Assembly (NCBI GenBank): GCA_033851955.1
Contig: JAWSVK010000001.1
Coordinates: 124,001 to 188,000 of the forward strand
DNA from: Profundibacter sp033851955
Lineage (GTDB): Bacteria > Pseudomonadota > Alphaproteobacteria > Rhodobacterales > Rhodobacteraceae
DNA: 64,000 nucleotides
Direction: 5' to 3'
In this document: positions 43,414 to 51,852 of the stretch, in pieces
Layout of the letters: each line of letters begins with the position of its first letter
Position numbering within the stretch: position 1 is the stretch's first letter
The notes under the pieces: model-generated
What the model was told of the DNA's origin: nothing
What the model saw: only the letters and a program-made list of their open reading frames with translations
Database searches by the model: none
Position numbers and translations under genes: made by a program

Positions 43414-44089
43414 GAAAGAAGGCCCAGATATCGCCCAAACCGCCGCCCTCATCGGCGACCCAGCTCGTGCTAACATGTTGCTCGCGCTGATGGATGGGCA
43501 TGCTTTGACCGCGACCGAACTGGCGTCAGAAGCAGGTGTCACCAAACAAACCGCAAGCAGCCATTTGGCGCGGTTGACCGGCGGCGGGTTATTAACACGA
43601 GAGGTGCAAGGGCGGCACCATTATTTTCGGTTGAATGGTTCGGACGTTGGGACGGTTTTAGAGGCCCTCATGGGCGTTTCTGCGGCACGCACAGGCCCAC
43701 GTACCCGTCCCGGCCCGCGTGATCCGGCCTTGCGCCAAGCACGGGTGTGCTATGACCATTTGGCCGGCGAAGCCGGGGTTCAACTTTTTGAACACGCAAT
43801 GGCTTCGAAATGGATCATTAAAGACCCAAATGGGCTGAACTTGACTAAAAAAGGCCGTCTGGAGTTTTCGGAATTCAATATTGATTACAAAGCACTAGAT
43901 AACGTTCGTCGCCCTATGTGTCGCGCCTGTTTGGACTGGTCAATGCGCCGCCATCATCTGGCGGGCGGCTTGGGCAAAGCCCTGTTACAAGCATTTTTCG
44001 ACAAAGGCTGGGCGCGTCGCATGCCACAAAGCCGTGTCGTTTCATTCACGCCACAGGGCCAAAAAGCATTTCAAAGCTGGCTAAGTTAG
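43412..44089 (+). CDS. ArsR-family transcriptional regulator with C-terminal extension
   Basis: The protein has 225 residues. The N-terminal winged helix (about 8-80) has LIGDPARANMLLALMDG, LTATELASEAGVTKQTASSHLARL and GRHHYFRLNG. The C-terminal 120 residues (CYDHLAGEAGVQLFEHAM, RRPMCRACLDWSMRRHHLAG) form a second domain often found in this larger ArsR subgroup. Cys residues in MCRAC could bind metal or act as a redox sensor. It probably represses itself and the NIPSNAP gene through the palindrome at its own start codon. Confidence 0.87.
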   Translation: MKEGPDIAQTAALIGDPARANMLLALMDGHALTATELASEAGVTKQTASSHLARLTGGGLLTREVQGRHHYFRLNGSDVGTVLEALMGVSAARTGPRTRPGPRDPALRQARVCYDHLAGEAGVQLFEHAMASKWIIKDPNGLNLTKKGRLEFSEFNIDYKALDNVRRPMCRACLDWSMRRHHLAGGLGKALLQAFFDKGWARRMPQSRVVSFTPQGQKAFQSWLS

Positions 44090-45888
44090 CCCGATTTTTC
44101 TTCCAATGCGACCCATTCTTCTTCCGCAGCATCCAGCACCGATTGACGCTCGATCAGCGCGTCCGTGGCTTTTTGGAATTTGACAGGTTCGTTGGTGAAC
44201 ATATCGGGGTCCGACATGAATTCGACCAGCTTGGCAATCTCGGCCTCTAGGCGTTCCATCACGGATGGCAGCTCCTCTAGGCGATGCTTTTCAACGAAAG
44301 ATAACCCGCCATCGGTGGGACTGTTGTCTGGCTTGGAAGAGGTTTGTTTCTTCTTCGCAGGCGCAGCCGCTTCAACCGTTTCAGCACGTTGAGCACGATA
44401 GTCAGACCAGCCACCCGCATAAACCGTAGCGTGACCGTCACCCTCCATCGCGATGGTGGTGCGGGCCACGCGGTCTAGAAAATCACGGTCATGGCTGACC
44501 AATAAAACCGTGCCTTTGTAATCAGTTAGCAACTCCTGCAACAGATCAAGCGTTTCAACATCCAGATCATTGGTTGGCTCATCGAGCACCAAAAGGTTGC
44601 TTTCGCGGGCCATGATTTTGGCCAGCAAAAGCCGCGCCTTTTCACCACCAGATAGCGAGCGCACAGGGGCGCGCATCTGCCCCTCGTCGAATAGGAAATC
44701 TTTTAGATAGCCGACCACGTGACGTGGCGCACCACGCACCATGACCTGATCGGCCTTGCCTGAAACCCGCAGATCGACATCGCCCGTCATGCTTTCCCAC
44801 AGGCTGATATTTGGGTCCAATTGGGCGCGATTTTGGTCAAACAGCGCCATTTCCAAATTGGTCCCACGGGTGATGGTGCCGCTGTCGGGCTCCATCTCGC
44901 CGATCAACATGTTCAACAGCGTGGTTTTGCCCACACCATTGGGACCAACGAACCCGATGCAATCGCCGCGCTGAACCTTCAGCGAGAATTTCGTCAGAAT
45001 TTCCTTACCGTCAAACTCCTTGGCAATATCAATGGCTTCGATAACTTTCTTGCCCGACTTCTTACCGGCTTCTAGCACCATTTCGGCGGTGCCTTGGCGT
45101 TTGATCTGGGCCGATTGCCCAGCCTGCAATTCCCGCAGCGCCCGCACACGGCCCTGATTGCGTTTGCGCCGCGCTGAAATCCCCTCGACGGCCCATCGGG
45201 CTTCGGCTTTGATCTTGCGCTTCAGTTTGTGGCGTTGATCGTCCTCTTCTTCCCAGGTCTTGTCACGCCATGCTTCAAACTCGGCAAACCCACGTTCCTG
45301 CCGACGTACAGCACCGCGATCAATCCAAAGGGTGGCACGGGTCAGCGCGTTCAAAAAGGCGCGGTCATGCGAAATCAGGACATATCCCGTGCGGGTGGTT
45401 TTGAGTTGTGATTCCAACCAACCAATGGCCTCAATGTCCAAATGGTTCGTCGGCTCGTCCAGCAACATCAATTCGGGCGCTTCAGCCAGCAATTTGGCCA
45501 AGGCGGCGCGGCGACGTTCGCCCCCTGATGCGGTTTCGATCAAGCCATCTGGGTCAAACTTCAAACCCTCAGCGACCCGCTCAACCAGATAGTCCTGACC
45601 CGGGGACAACCCGCTGGAAGCATATTCTCCGAGCGTGGTAAACCCTTTGAAATCAGGGTCTTGCTCCATGTAGCCAACCTTAACACCAGGCGACGCCACA
45701 ACAGCACCGCTGTCGGCTTCGACCAGTCCGGCCATCACCTTCATCAAGGTTGATTTGCCCGAGCCGTTGCGCCCGACAAGCGCCACACGATCACCAGGTT
45801 GAACCACCAAAGAAAGCCCGTCAAACACGGGGTCTCCACCAAAGGTGAGCGAAATATCTGAAAGCTGTAATAAGGGTGCACGTGCCAT
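44086..45888 (-). CDS. ABC-F family ATPase (Uup-like)
   Basis: The protein has 600 residues with two nucleotide-binding domains on one chain and no membrane segments. Walker A motifs are GRNGSGKST and GPNGVGKTT, signatures SGGERRRAALAKLL and SGGEKARLLLAKIM, and Walker B LMLLDEPTNHLD and LLVLDEPTNDLD. A charged linker (about 205-270) and a C-terminal coiled coil (about 530-595) match Uup, which acts on ribosomes or DNA branch structures. It ends overlapping the convergent ArsR-type gene by four bases. Confidence 0.92.
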   Translation of the reverse strand: MARAPLLQLSDISLTFGGDPVFDGLSLVVQPGDRVALVGRNGSGKSTLMKVMAGLVEADSGAVVASPGVKVGYMEQDPDFKGFTTLGEYASSGLSPGQDYLVERVAEGLKFDPDGLIETASGGERRRAALAKLLAEAPELMLLDEPTNHLDIEAIGWLESQLKTTRTGYVLISHDRAFLNALTRATLWIDRGAVRRQERGFAEFEAWRDKTWEEEDDQRHKLKRKIKAEARWAVEGISARRKRNQGRVRALRELQAGQSAQIKRQGTAEMVLEAGKKSGKKVIEAIDIAKEFDGKEILTKFSLKVQRGDCIGFVGPNGVGKTTLLNMLIGEMEPDSGTITRGTNLEMALFDQNRAQLDPNISLWESMTGDVDLRVSGKADQVMVRGAPRHVVGYLKDFLFDEGQMRAPVRSLSGGEKARLLLAKIMARESNLLVLDEPTNDLDVETLDLLQELLTDYKGTVLLVSHDRDFLDRVARTTIAMEGDGHATVYAGGWSDYRAQRAETVEAAAPAKKKQTSSKPDNSPTDGGLSFVEKHRLEELPSVMERLEAEIAKLVEFMSDPDMFTNEPVKFQKATDALIERQSVLDAAEEEWVALEEKSG

Positions 45889-45966
45889 GACTGCTGGCTA
45901 TGACGTGCGCGGCGTGGCGTCAACCTCCCTGCCATTTTTGTTCTATAAATATCCAAAAAAAACCGA

Positions 45967-46701
45967 CTATTCGGCCACCGCCCGCAACAGCCGTTTACGC
46001 GCCTCGGGAATGGCCGCGATTTCAACCCCGACAAAAACGTGCAATGTGTTCATATCGCGGTCCACCACGGCGTGGTCCGACACCCAGCCGCCCATCGCCA
46101 GATAAGTGCGCAACAACGGCGGGATTTTACGCAAAATTTTACGCGGCACTGGGGTGTCATGAAACGCGATCACCTCAGGCGATTTCACTCTTGGCTGCCA
46201 TTGTTTGGGCGCCATATGGCGGGATTTTAGCATCGAAAATGCTTCAATGTAGGGCGTCGCGTCACAGCCCACAAACGACGAACAGCCAAACAACATCGTG
46301 ACCCCCTGCCCATCTACAGCCCGCGTCATCAATGCCCAAGCCACCCTCAAGATTTCAGGATCACTGTGGGCTGGGTGAATGCAAAACCGGCCAAGCTCCA
46401 GCAATGGTCCGTCAAAATCGCGTAAGGCGCTCAAGTCGTAAAATTGCGCCGAATAACTCTGCTCAATGTCAGCCCCTGCCAGCAGCATCAAACGGTACGC
46501 CGCCACCAGATCGCCGGATTGGGTTTCCTCAACCAAAACATGATCGCACAACGCATCAAAACGGTCGGTTTCCAACCCCTTGCTCGCATCCGAAAAAGCC
46601 AGTTTACGCAAGGCTTGTGCGGCACGGATATCAGCGTCGCTATCGGCATAACGCACACGATACCGTCCGCGCTCTAGGCTTTGCATTTCAGGGTCTCTCA
46701 T
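45967..46701 (-). CDS. olsB: L-ornithine N-alpha-acyltransferase
   Basis: The protein has 244 residues of the OlsB/GNAT-like hemolysin family that makes lyso-ornithine lipid from ornithine and 3-hydroxyacyl-ACP. Typical stretches are YRVRYADSDADIRAAQALR near 14-32, ELGRFCIHPAH (100-110), FGCSSFVGCDA and LRTYLAMGGWVSDHAVVD. OlsA is not adjacent. It adds a phosphorus-free membrane lipid to the lipid genes nearby, which is common in marine Rhodobacteraceae, often under phosphate limitation. AGAG lies 5 bases before ATG 46701. Confidence 0.9.
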   Translation of the reverse strand: MRDPEMQSLERGRYRVRYADSDADIRAAQALRKLAFSDASKGLETDRFDALCDHVLVEETQSGDLVAAYRLMLLAGADIEQSYSAQFYDLSALRDFDGPLLELGRFCIHPAHSDPEILRVAWALMTRAVDGQGVTMLFGCSSFVGCDATPYIEAFSMLKSRHMAPKQWQPRVKSPEVIAFHDTPVPRKILRKIPPLLRTYLAMGGWVSDHAVVDRDMNTLHVFVGVEIAAIPEARKRLLRAVAE

Positions 46702-46805
46702 AACAGCTCTTCACTGGGTGCTTGCCCTTTGATCTATTGGCGCTAAATATGGGTCAGGGACGCGAAACACACAAGTCCAGAATGGGCGCAGAACAGGATT
46801 AGATC

Positions 46806-47198
46806 ATGGAAAAAATCACCAAAACCGATGCTGAATGGCGCGCGCAACTGTCTGATATGGCCTATAAAGTCACCCGCAAGCACGCCACTGAACGGGCGGG
46901 CAGCCATGATGCGTTCCCCAAGTCCGACGGCGTGTTTCACTGCATTTGTTGCGACGCTGCATTGTTTATGCAAGGAACGAAGTTTGAATCGGGCACCGGT
47001 TGGCCCAGCTTTTTCCAACCCATATCAGAGACCGCCGTTGGTGAAAAAGAGGATCGAAAACTGTTCATGCGTCGCACAGAAGTTCATTGCGCAGCCTGCT
47101 CGGCGCATTTGGGACATGTGTTTCCTGATGGGCCGCAACCGACGGGTTTACGCTATTGTCTGAACGGGGTTGCGTTGCAGTTTAAAGGCTCGGAATAA
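46806..47198 (+). CDS. msrB: peptide-methionine (R)-S-oxide reductase
   Basis: The protein has 130 residues with the MsrB fold. Zinc ligands are Cys46/Cys49 and Cys95/Cys98, the active-site region is GTGWPSF, and the catalytic Cys118 lies in RYCLNGVAL. It repairs R-methionine sulfoxide in proteins using thioredoxin. It has no signal peptide, so it is cytosolic. It is convergent with the formate dehydrogenase operon. Confidence 0.95.
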   Translation: MEKITKTDAEWRAQLSDMAYKVTRKHATERAGSHDAFPKSDGVFHCICCDAALFMQGTKFESGTGWPSFFQPISETAVGEKEDRKLFMRRTEVHCAACSAHLGHVFPDGPQPTGLRYCLNGVALQFKGSE

Positions 47199-47249
47199 GA
47201 GTTTCCAAGCCTGCGGCGCGGATATTTTAAGAACAAAAATGGGTGCAGA

Positions 47250-50009
47250 TTATGCTTTTTGTACCTTTACAGCTGCGAATTTGAATTCTGGAATTTTTCC
47301 AAAAGGGTCAAGGGCCGGGTTGGTCAGGACGTTGGCTGCCGCCTCGACGAATGCAAAGGGCAAGAACACCATATCCTCGGCCACGCTGCGGTCTGCGCGG
47401 GCCATAATGGTAACGCTGCCACGTCGCGTCGTGAGGATGAGCAATTCACCAGCTTTGACGCCCAGCTCTCGCAATGTGCGGGGATGTAATGAGCAGTTCG
47501 CCTCGGGCTCTAACCCATCCAACACCTTTGAGCGCCGCGTCATCGACCCCGTATGCCAATGTTCCAGCTGGCGTCCTGTGGTCAGAATCATCGGATAGTC
47601 TGCGTCAGGCACCTCATCGGGGGCGACCAGACTGGCGGGTGTAAAACGGGCGCGCTTGTCGTCGCGCGGGAAGCCATTAGCAAAAACAATTGCTTGACCC
47701 GGGTCGGTCGGCGACAATGAAGGGTAGGTCACAGCGCCCTCGGCCTGCAAACGATCCCATGTGATGTTATTTAGGCTGTTCATGTTCAGCTTCATCTCGG
47801 CAAAAACGTCGCTTGGGTGGCTATAGGCCCAGCCCAGCCCCAAGCGCTTGGCCAGCTCGACTTCGATCCACCAATCGGCGCGGGCGTCCCCAGGAGGTGC
47901 GATTGCAGCGCGGCCCATTTGGACCTGACGGTTGGTGTTGGTCACAGTGCCGTCTTTTTCCGCAAAGGCCGAGGCTGGCAGGATCACATCGGCATAATTG
48001 GCTGTTTCTGTTACGAAAATATCCTGCACCACCAGATGTTCCAATTTGGCCAAGGCCGCGCGGGCGTGGGTTACATCGGGGTCGGACATGGCGGGGTTTT
48101 CACCCAGAATATACATGCCTTTGATTTGACCAGCGTGGACCGCATCCAGAATTTCAGTGACGGTCAGCCCCTTTTGGTTGCTGAAATCACCGGACTTCCA
48201 GACATCCGTAAAGGCCGAGCGCACCCCATCATCGGTGACCGGTTGATAATCTGGTAAAAACATCGGAATCACGCCTGCATCCGAAGTACCTTGGACGTTG
48301 TTTTGTCCACGCAGCGGATGCAGCCCTGCGCCGGGTTTTCCGACGTTCCCCGTCATCAGCGCCAGCGAGATCAGGCAGCGCGAATTATCGGTGCCGTGGA
48401 TGTGCTGCGACACGCCCATGCCCCAGAAAATCATCCCAGCCTTACCACGCGCAAAAGTGCGGGCGGCGGCGCGAATGTCGTCGGCTGAGATGCCGCAAAT
48501 CCCGCTCATGGCCTCTGGCGTAAAATCGGCCAGATGGGCTTTTTCGGCCTCCCAGTTTTCGGTGAATTTGGCGATATAGGCGTCATCCTGAAGGCCCTCA
48601 TCGACAATCACATGCATCATCGCGTTCAGCAGCGACACGTCCGCGCCGGGCCGAAATTGCAGCATATGGGTCGAGAACCGTTTCAAGGCTTGGCCGCGCG
48701 GGTCCATCACAATCAGCTTGCCGCCGCGTTTGGTGAATTGTTTGAAATAGGTGGCGGCAACGGGGTGGTTTTCGGTTGGGTTACACCCGATCACGATCGC
48801 CACATCGGCGTTTTCAATTTCGTTAAAGGTGGCGGTGACGGCGCCGGACCCAACGTTTTCTATCAAAGCTGTCACGGAAGACGCATGGCACAGACGCGTG
48901 CAGTGGTCGACGTTGTTGTGGCCAAAGCCCTGACGGATCAATTTTTGGAACAGATAGGCCTCTTCGTTGGTACATTTGGCCGAGCCAAAGCCTGCCACGG
49001 CCTCGCCTCCATCAGTGTCGCGCAGATGGGCTAGACCATTTGCGGCGGCGTCCAGCGCCTCATCCCAAGTGGCTTCGCGAAAATGCGTCAGCGGGTTGGC
49101 GGGATCAACGTTCAACCCCTTGGCAGGGGCATCTTCGCGGCGGATCAGCGGTTTGGTGATCCGGTGATCATGGTGGATATAGTCAAAGCCAAAGCGGCCT
49201 TTGACGCAAAGACGCCCTTCGTTGGCGGGTCCATCCAACCCTTCGACATATTTGACTTTGCCGTCTTTGATTTTCAGTGAAATTTGGCAACCAACGCCAC
49301 AGAACGGGCAGACCGAGGCGACTTCTTGGTCGAAATCAGCGCTGTCGCCCTGCTGCGCATCGTCCAAAACCGTGGCGGGCATCAAGGCGCCGGTTGGGCA
49401 GGCTTGCACACATTCGCCGCAGGCAACGCAACTGCTTTCGCCCATTGGATCGTCAAAATCGAACACTGGATAGGAGTCGTGGCCACGGCCCGCCATGCCG
49501 ATCACATCGTTGACTTGGACCTCGCGACAGGCCCGCACACAAAGGTTACATTGGATGCATGCATCAAGGTTAACGCGCATGGCGACGTGGCTGTCATCCA
49601 GCAGAGGGATGCGGTCGGCGTCCAGTTTTGGCAATCGGCTGGTTGAGACACCTTCAAGCGTCGCCATGTCCCAAAGATGAGACGAGCTGTCATGCGCGAC
49701 GGTCTGTTCGGGCTGATCTGTGACCAGCATTTCGATGACCATTTTGCGCGCGGTTTTGGCGCGGGCGGAATCCGTGGTGACGACCATGCCCTCGGTTGGG
49801 GTGCGGATGCAGGAGGCGGCCAATGTGCGTTCGCCCTCGACCTCGACCATGCAAGCGCGGCAATTGCCGTCAGGGCGGTAACCTTTGGCGGGTTTGTGGC
49901 ACAGATGCGGGATGATCAAGCCGCGACCATTGGCGACTTCCCAAATGGATTCGCCATTCGCTGCGGTGACTTGTTCGCCGTTCAGCGTGAATGTGATGGG
50001 GTTGCTCAT
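47250..50009 (-). CDS. fdsA: NAD-dependent formate dehydrogenase, molybdenum catalytic subunit
   Basis: The protein has 919 residues. An N-terminal 2Fe-2S ferredoxin domain (1-80, HLCHKPAKGYRPDGNCRAC), NuoG-like His-Cys segment, two 4Fe-4S sites (CIQCNLCVRACREV, CVACGECVQACP) and a further CPFCGVGC site precede the bis-MGD domain. The molybdenum ligand is Cys in DHCTRLCHASS, not selenocysteine. The C-terminal MopB domain has TTGRQLEHWHTGSMTRR. It oxidises formate to CO2 and passes electrons to the NuoEF-like subunit encoded just upstream (1-base overlap). fdsD and fdhD are not in this window. Confidence 0.92.
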   Translation of the reverse strand: MSNPITFTLNGEQVTAANGESIWEVANGRGLIIPHLCHKPAKGYRPDGNCRACMVEVEGERTLAASCIRTPTEGMVVTTDSARAKTARKMVIEMLVTDQPEQTVAHDSSSHLWDMATLEGVSTSRLPKLDADRIPLLDDSHVAMRVNLDACIQCNLCVRACREVQVNDVIGMAGRGHDSYPVFDFDDPMGESSCVACGECVQACPTGALMPATVLDDAQQGDSADFDQEVASVCPFCGVGCQISLKIKDGKVKYVEGLDGPANEGRLCVKGRFGFDYIHHDHRITKPLIRREDAPAKGLNVDPANPLTHFREATWDEALDAAANGLAHLRDTDGGEAVAGFGSAKCTNEEAYLFQKLIRQGFGHNNVDHCTRLCHASSVTALIENVGSGAVTATFNEIENADVAIVIGCNPTENHPVAATYFKQFTKRGGKLIVMDPRGQALKRFSTHMLQFRPGADVSLLNAMMHVIVDEGLQDDAYIAKFTENWEAEKAHLADFTPEAMSGICGISADDIRAAARTFARGKAGMIFWGMGVSQHIHGTDNSRCLISLALMTGNVGKPGAGLHPLRGQNNVQGTSDAGVIPMFLPDYQPVTDDGVRSAFTDVWKSGDFSNQKGLTVTEILDAVHAGQIKGMYILGENPAMSDPDVTHARAALAKLEHLVVQDIFVTETANYADVILPASAFAEKDGTVTNTNRQVQMGRAAIAPPGDARADWWIEVELAKRLGLGWAYSHPSDVFAEMKLNMNSLNNITWDRLQAEGAVTYPSLSPTDPGQAIVFANGFPRDDKRARFTPASLVAPDEVPDADYPMILTTGRQLEHWHTGSMTRRSKVLDGLEPEANCSLHPRTLRELGVKAGELLILTTRRGSVTIMARADRSVAEDMVFLPFAFVEAAANVLTNPALDPFGKIPEFKFAAVKVQKA

Positions 50010-51697
50010 CAGGACACCTCGCCGCTGAAATGTTTCATTGTCAGGCGGATCGCATTGGGGGCCGCCTGCCCCAGCCCGCAGATCGACGCATCTGACATCG
50101 CGGTGCAGATTTCCTCAAGCAGCGGCTGATCCCACTGATCGGCCTGCATCAGTTTGACGGCTTTTTCACATCCAACACGGCACGGGGTGCATTGGCCACA
50201 GCTCTCGTCTTCAAAGAAGCGCAGCATGTTCAGCGCGGCCGCTGAGGCACTGTCTTGGTCCGACAAGATCACCACGGCGGCAGAACCGATAAAGGTGCCC
50301 AGCGGTTGTAGCGTGTCAAAATCCAGCGACACGTCATCCATGCTGGCAGGCAACAGGCCCGAGGATGGACCACCGGGCTGATAGGCTTTGAAAACGTGGC
50401 CGTCCAACATGCCACCTGCGGCTGTGATGATGTCGGTGATGGTCGATCCGGCAGGCAACAAGTGAACGCCTGCGTTTTTCACGCGGCCCGAAACTGAATA
50501 CGAACGCAAGCCCTTACGGCCATTCAATTCTGTGCTGTTCAACACCTCAGGACCTTCGCGACAGACCCGCGCCACCCACAGCAGGGTTTCGACATTATGC
50601 ACCAAGGTTGGCTGGCCAAACAACCCGACCGAGGCGACAAATGGTGGTCTGTGACGCGGCATGCCGCGCTTGCCCTCAATGCTTTCGATCATCGCGCTTT
50701 CTTCGCCGCAAATATAGGCCCCAGCGCCACGGCGCAGCTCGATGTAACCTGCCTCGACAATGCCAGCGGTTTCTAATGCACTGATTTCGCGCCTCAAAAT
50801 TTCGATCACGGCAGGGTATTCGTCGCGCATGTAGATGTAGCAGCGTGTTGCCTCGACAGCCCAAGCGGCGATCAACATGCCTTCAAGCATCAGATGCGGC
50901 GTGCGTTCCAGATAGTAGCGATCCTTAAACGTGCCCGGTTCGCCCTCATCGCCATTCACAGCCAAATAACGCGGACCAGCGTTGCCGCGCACAAAGCCCC
51001 ATTTGGTGGCCGACGGAAAGCCCGCGCCACCAAGCCCGCGCAGGCCGGAATCGAGAATTTTTTCCTGAACCTGTTCCCAATTTCCATTTTCGCGCAGGGA
51101 TTTCAGCTCGCTATAGCCGCCCGCCGCCGTGTAGGCCGCGTGATCCTCATAGTTGGGGATGTGCGCATGGGTGTCGCTTGCTGCGATTGCGGCGTCAACC
51201 AATGCGGGGGTGGCGTGATCAATGTGATTATGGCCGATTTCCAACACGGGGGCCGTGTCGCAACGGCCCATGCAAGGCGCGCGCAAAACGCGGACCTCAT
51301 CGGCGTTCAGCCCGTCCTTGAGCGCCGCCATCAATTGCTGCGCGCCCGCCATTTCGCAGGACAGGCTGTCGCAGACACGGATGGTTAGGGCCGGTGGCGG
51401 CACTTCGCCCTCTTTGACCACATCAAAATGCGCGTAGAAACTCGCCACCTCATAGACTTCGGCCATGCTGATACGCATGTCTTCGGCCAACGCCCGCAGA
51501 TGGGCAACCGCCAGATGACCATGGGCGTCCTGCAACAGATGCAGGTTTTCGATCAGCAAATCACGCGCCAAATGGTCCGGCGCGATCAAGGCGCGGACCT
51601 CATTGATGGCAGTATCATCCAACTGGCGGCCCTTTGGATGCGAGCGGCCCTTGCCGCGCCCCGATTTCCAAACGCCGTTTTGCTGGTCTTTGGCCAT
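50009..51697 (-). CDS. formate dehydrogenase NAD-reducing subunit, fused NuoE-NuoF type
   Basis: The protein has 562 residues and is a fusion. Residues about 25-175 are a NuoE/FdsG-like thioredoxin-fold 2Fe-2S domain (CDSLSCEMAG, LRAPCMGRCDTAP). Residues 200-560 are NuoF/FdsB-like with the FMN/NADH site (GLRGLGGAGFPSATKWGFV, NGDEGEPGTFKDR, GAGAYICGEESAMIES) and the 4Fe-4S ligands SCGQCTPCRVGC. It takes electrons from the catalytic subunit to NAD+. Free-standing FdsG and FdsB are more usual, so the fusion replaces two genes. It overlaps the catalytic-subunit gene as ATGA-type. Confidence 0.9.
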   Translation of the reverse strand: MAKDQQNGVWKSGRGKGRSHPKGRQLDDTAINEVRALIAPDHLARDLLIENLHLLQDAHGHLAVAHLRALAEDMRISMAEVYEVASFYAHFDVVKEGEVPPPALTIRVCDSLSCEMAGAQQLMAALKDGLNADEVRVLRAPCMGRCDTAPVLEIGHNHIDHATPALVDAAIAASDTHAHIPNYEDHAAYTAAGGYSELKSLRENGNWEQVQEKILDSGLRGLGGAGFPSATKWGFVRGNAGPRYLAVNGDEGEPGTFKDRYYLERTPHLMLEGMLIAAWAVEATRCYIYMRDEYPAVIEILRREISALETAGIVEAGYIELRRGAGAYICGEESAMIESIEGKRGMPRHRPPFVASVGLFGQPTLVHNVETLLWVARVCREGPEVLNSTELNGRKGLRSYSVSGRVKNAGVHLLPAGSTITDIITAAGGMLDGHVFKAYQPGGPSSGLLPASMDDVSLDFDTLQPLGTFIGSAAVVILSDQDSASAAALNMLRFFEDESCGQCTPCRVGCEKAVKLMQADQWDQPLLEEICTAMSDASICGLGQAAPNAIRLTMKHFSGEVS

Positions 51698-51852
51698 GTG
51701 TCTGCCCTATCGCTGTTTTTCAGGTCTATCTGCATGCCAAAACTAGGCAACTGCTTGGCAAATATCTACACCATTTCACAGGTACTCAAAAGTAATCCGC
51801 GACACTGATCGTATCATTGGCGACACTGGGGCTTTTATCTCGGGCTTTGTGC

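Noticed and set aside
47250..50009. Selenocysteine formate dehydrogenase
   Set aside because: The frame has no internal TGA and the metal-ligand position is cysteine (RLCHASS).
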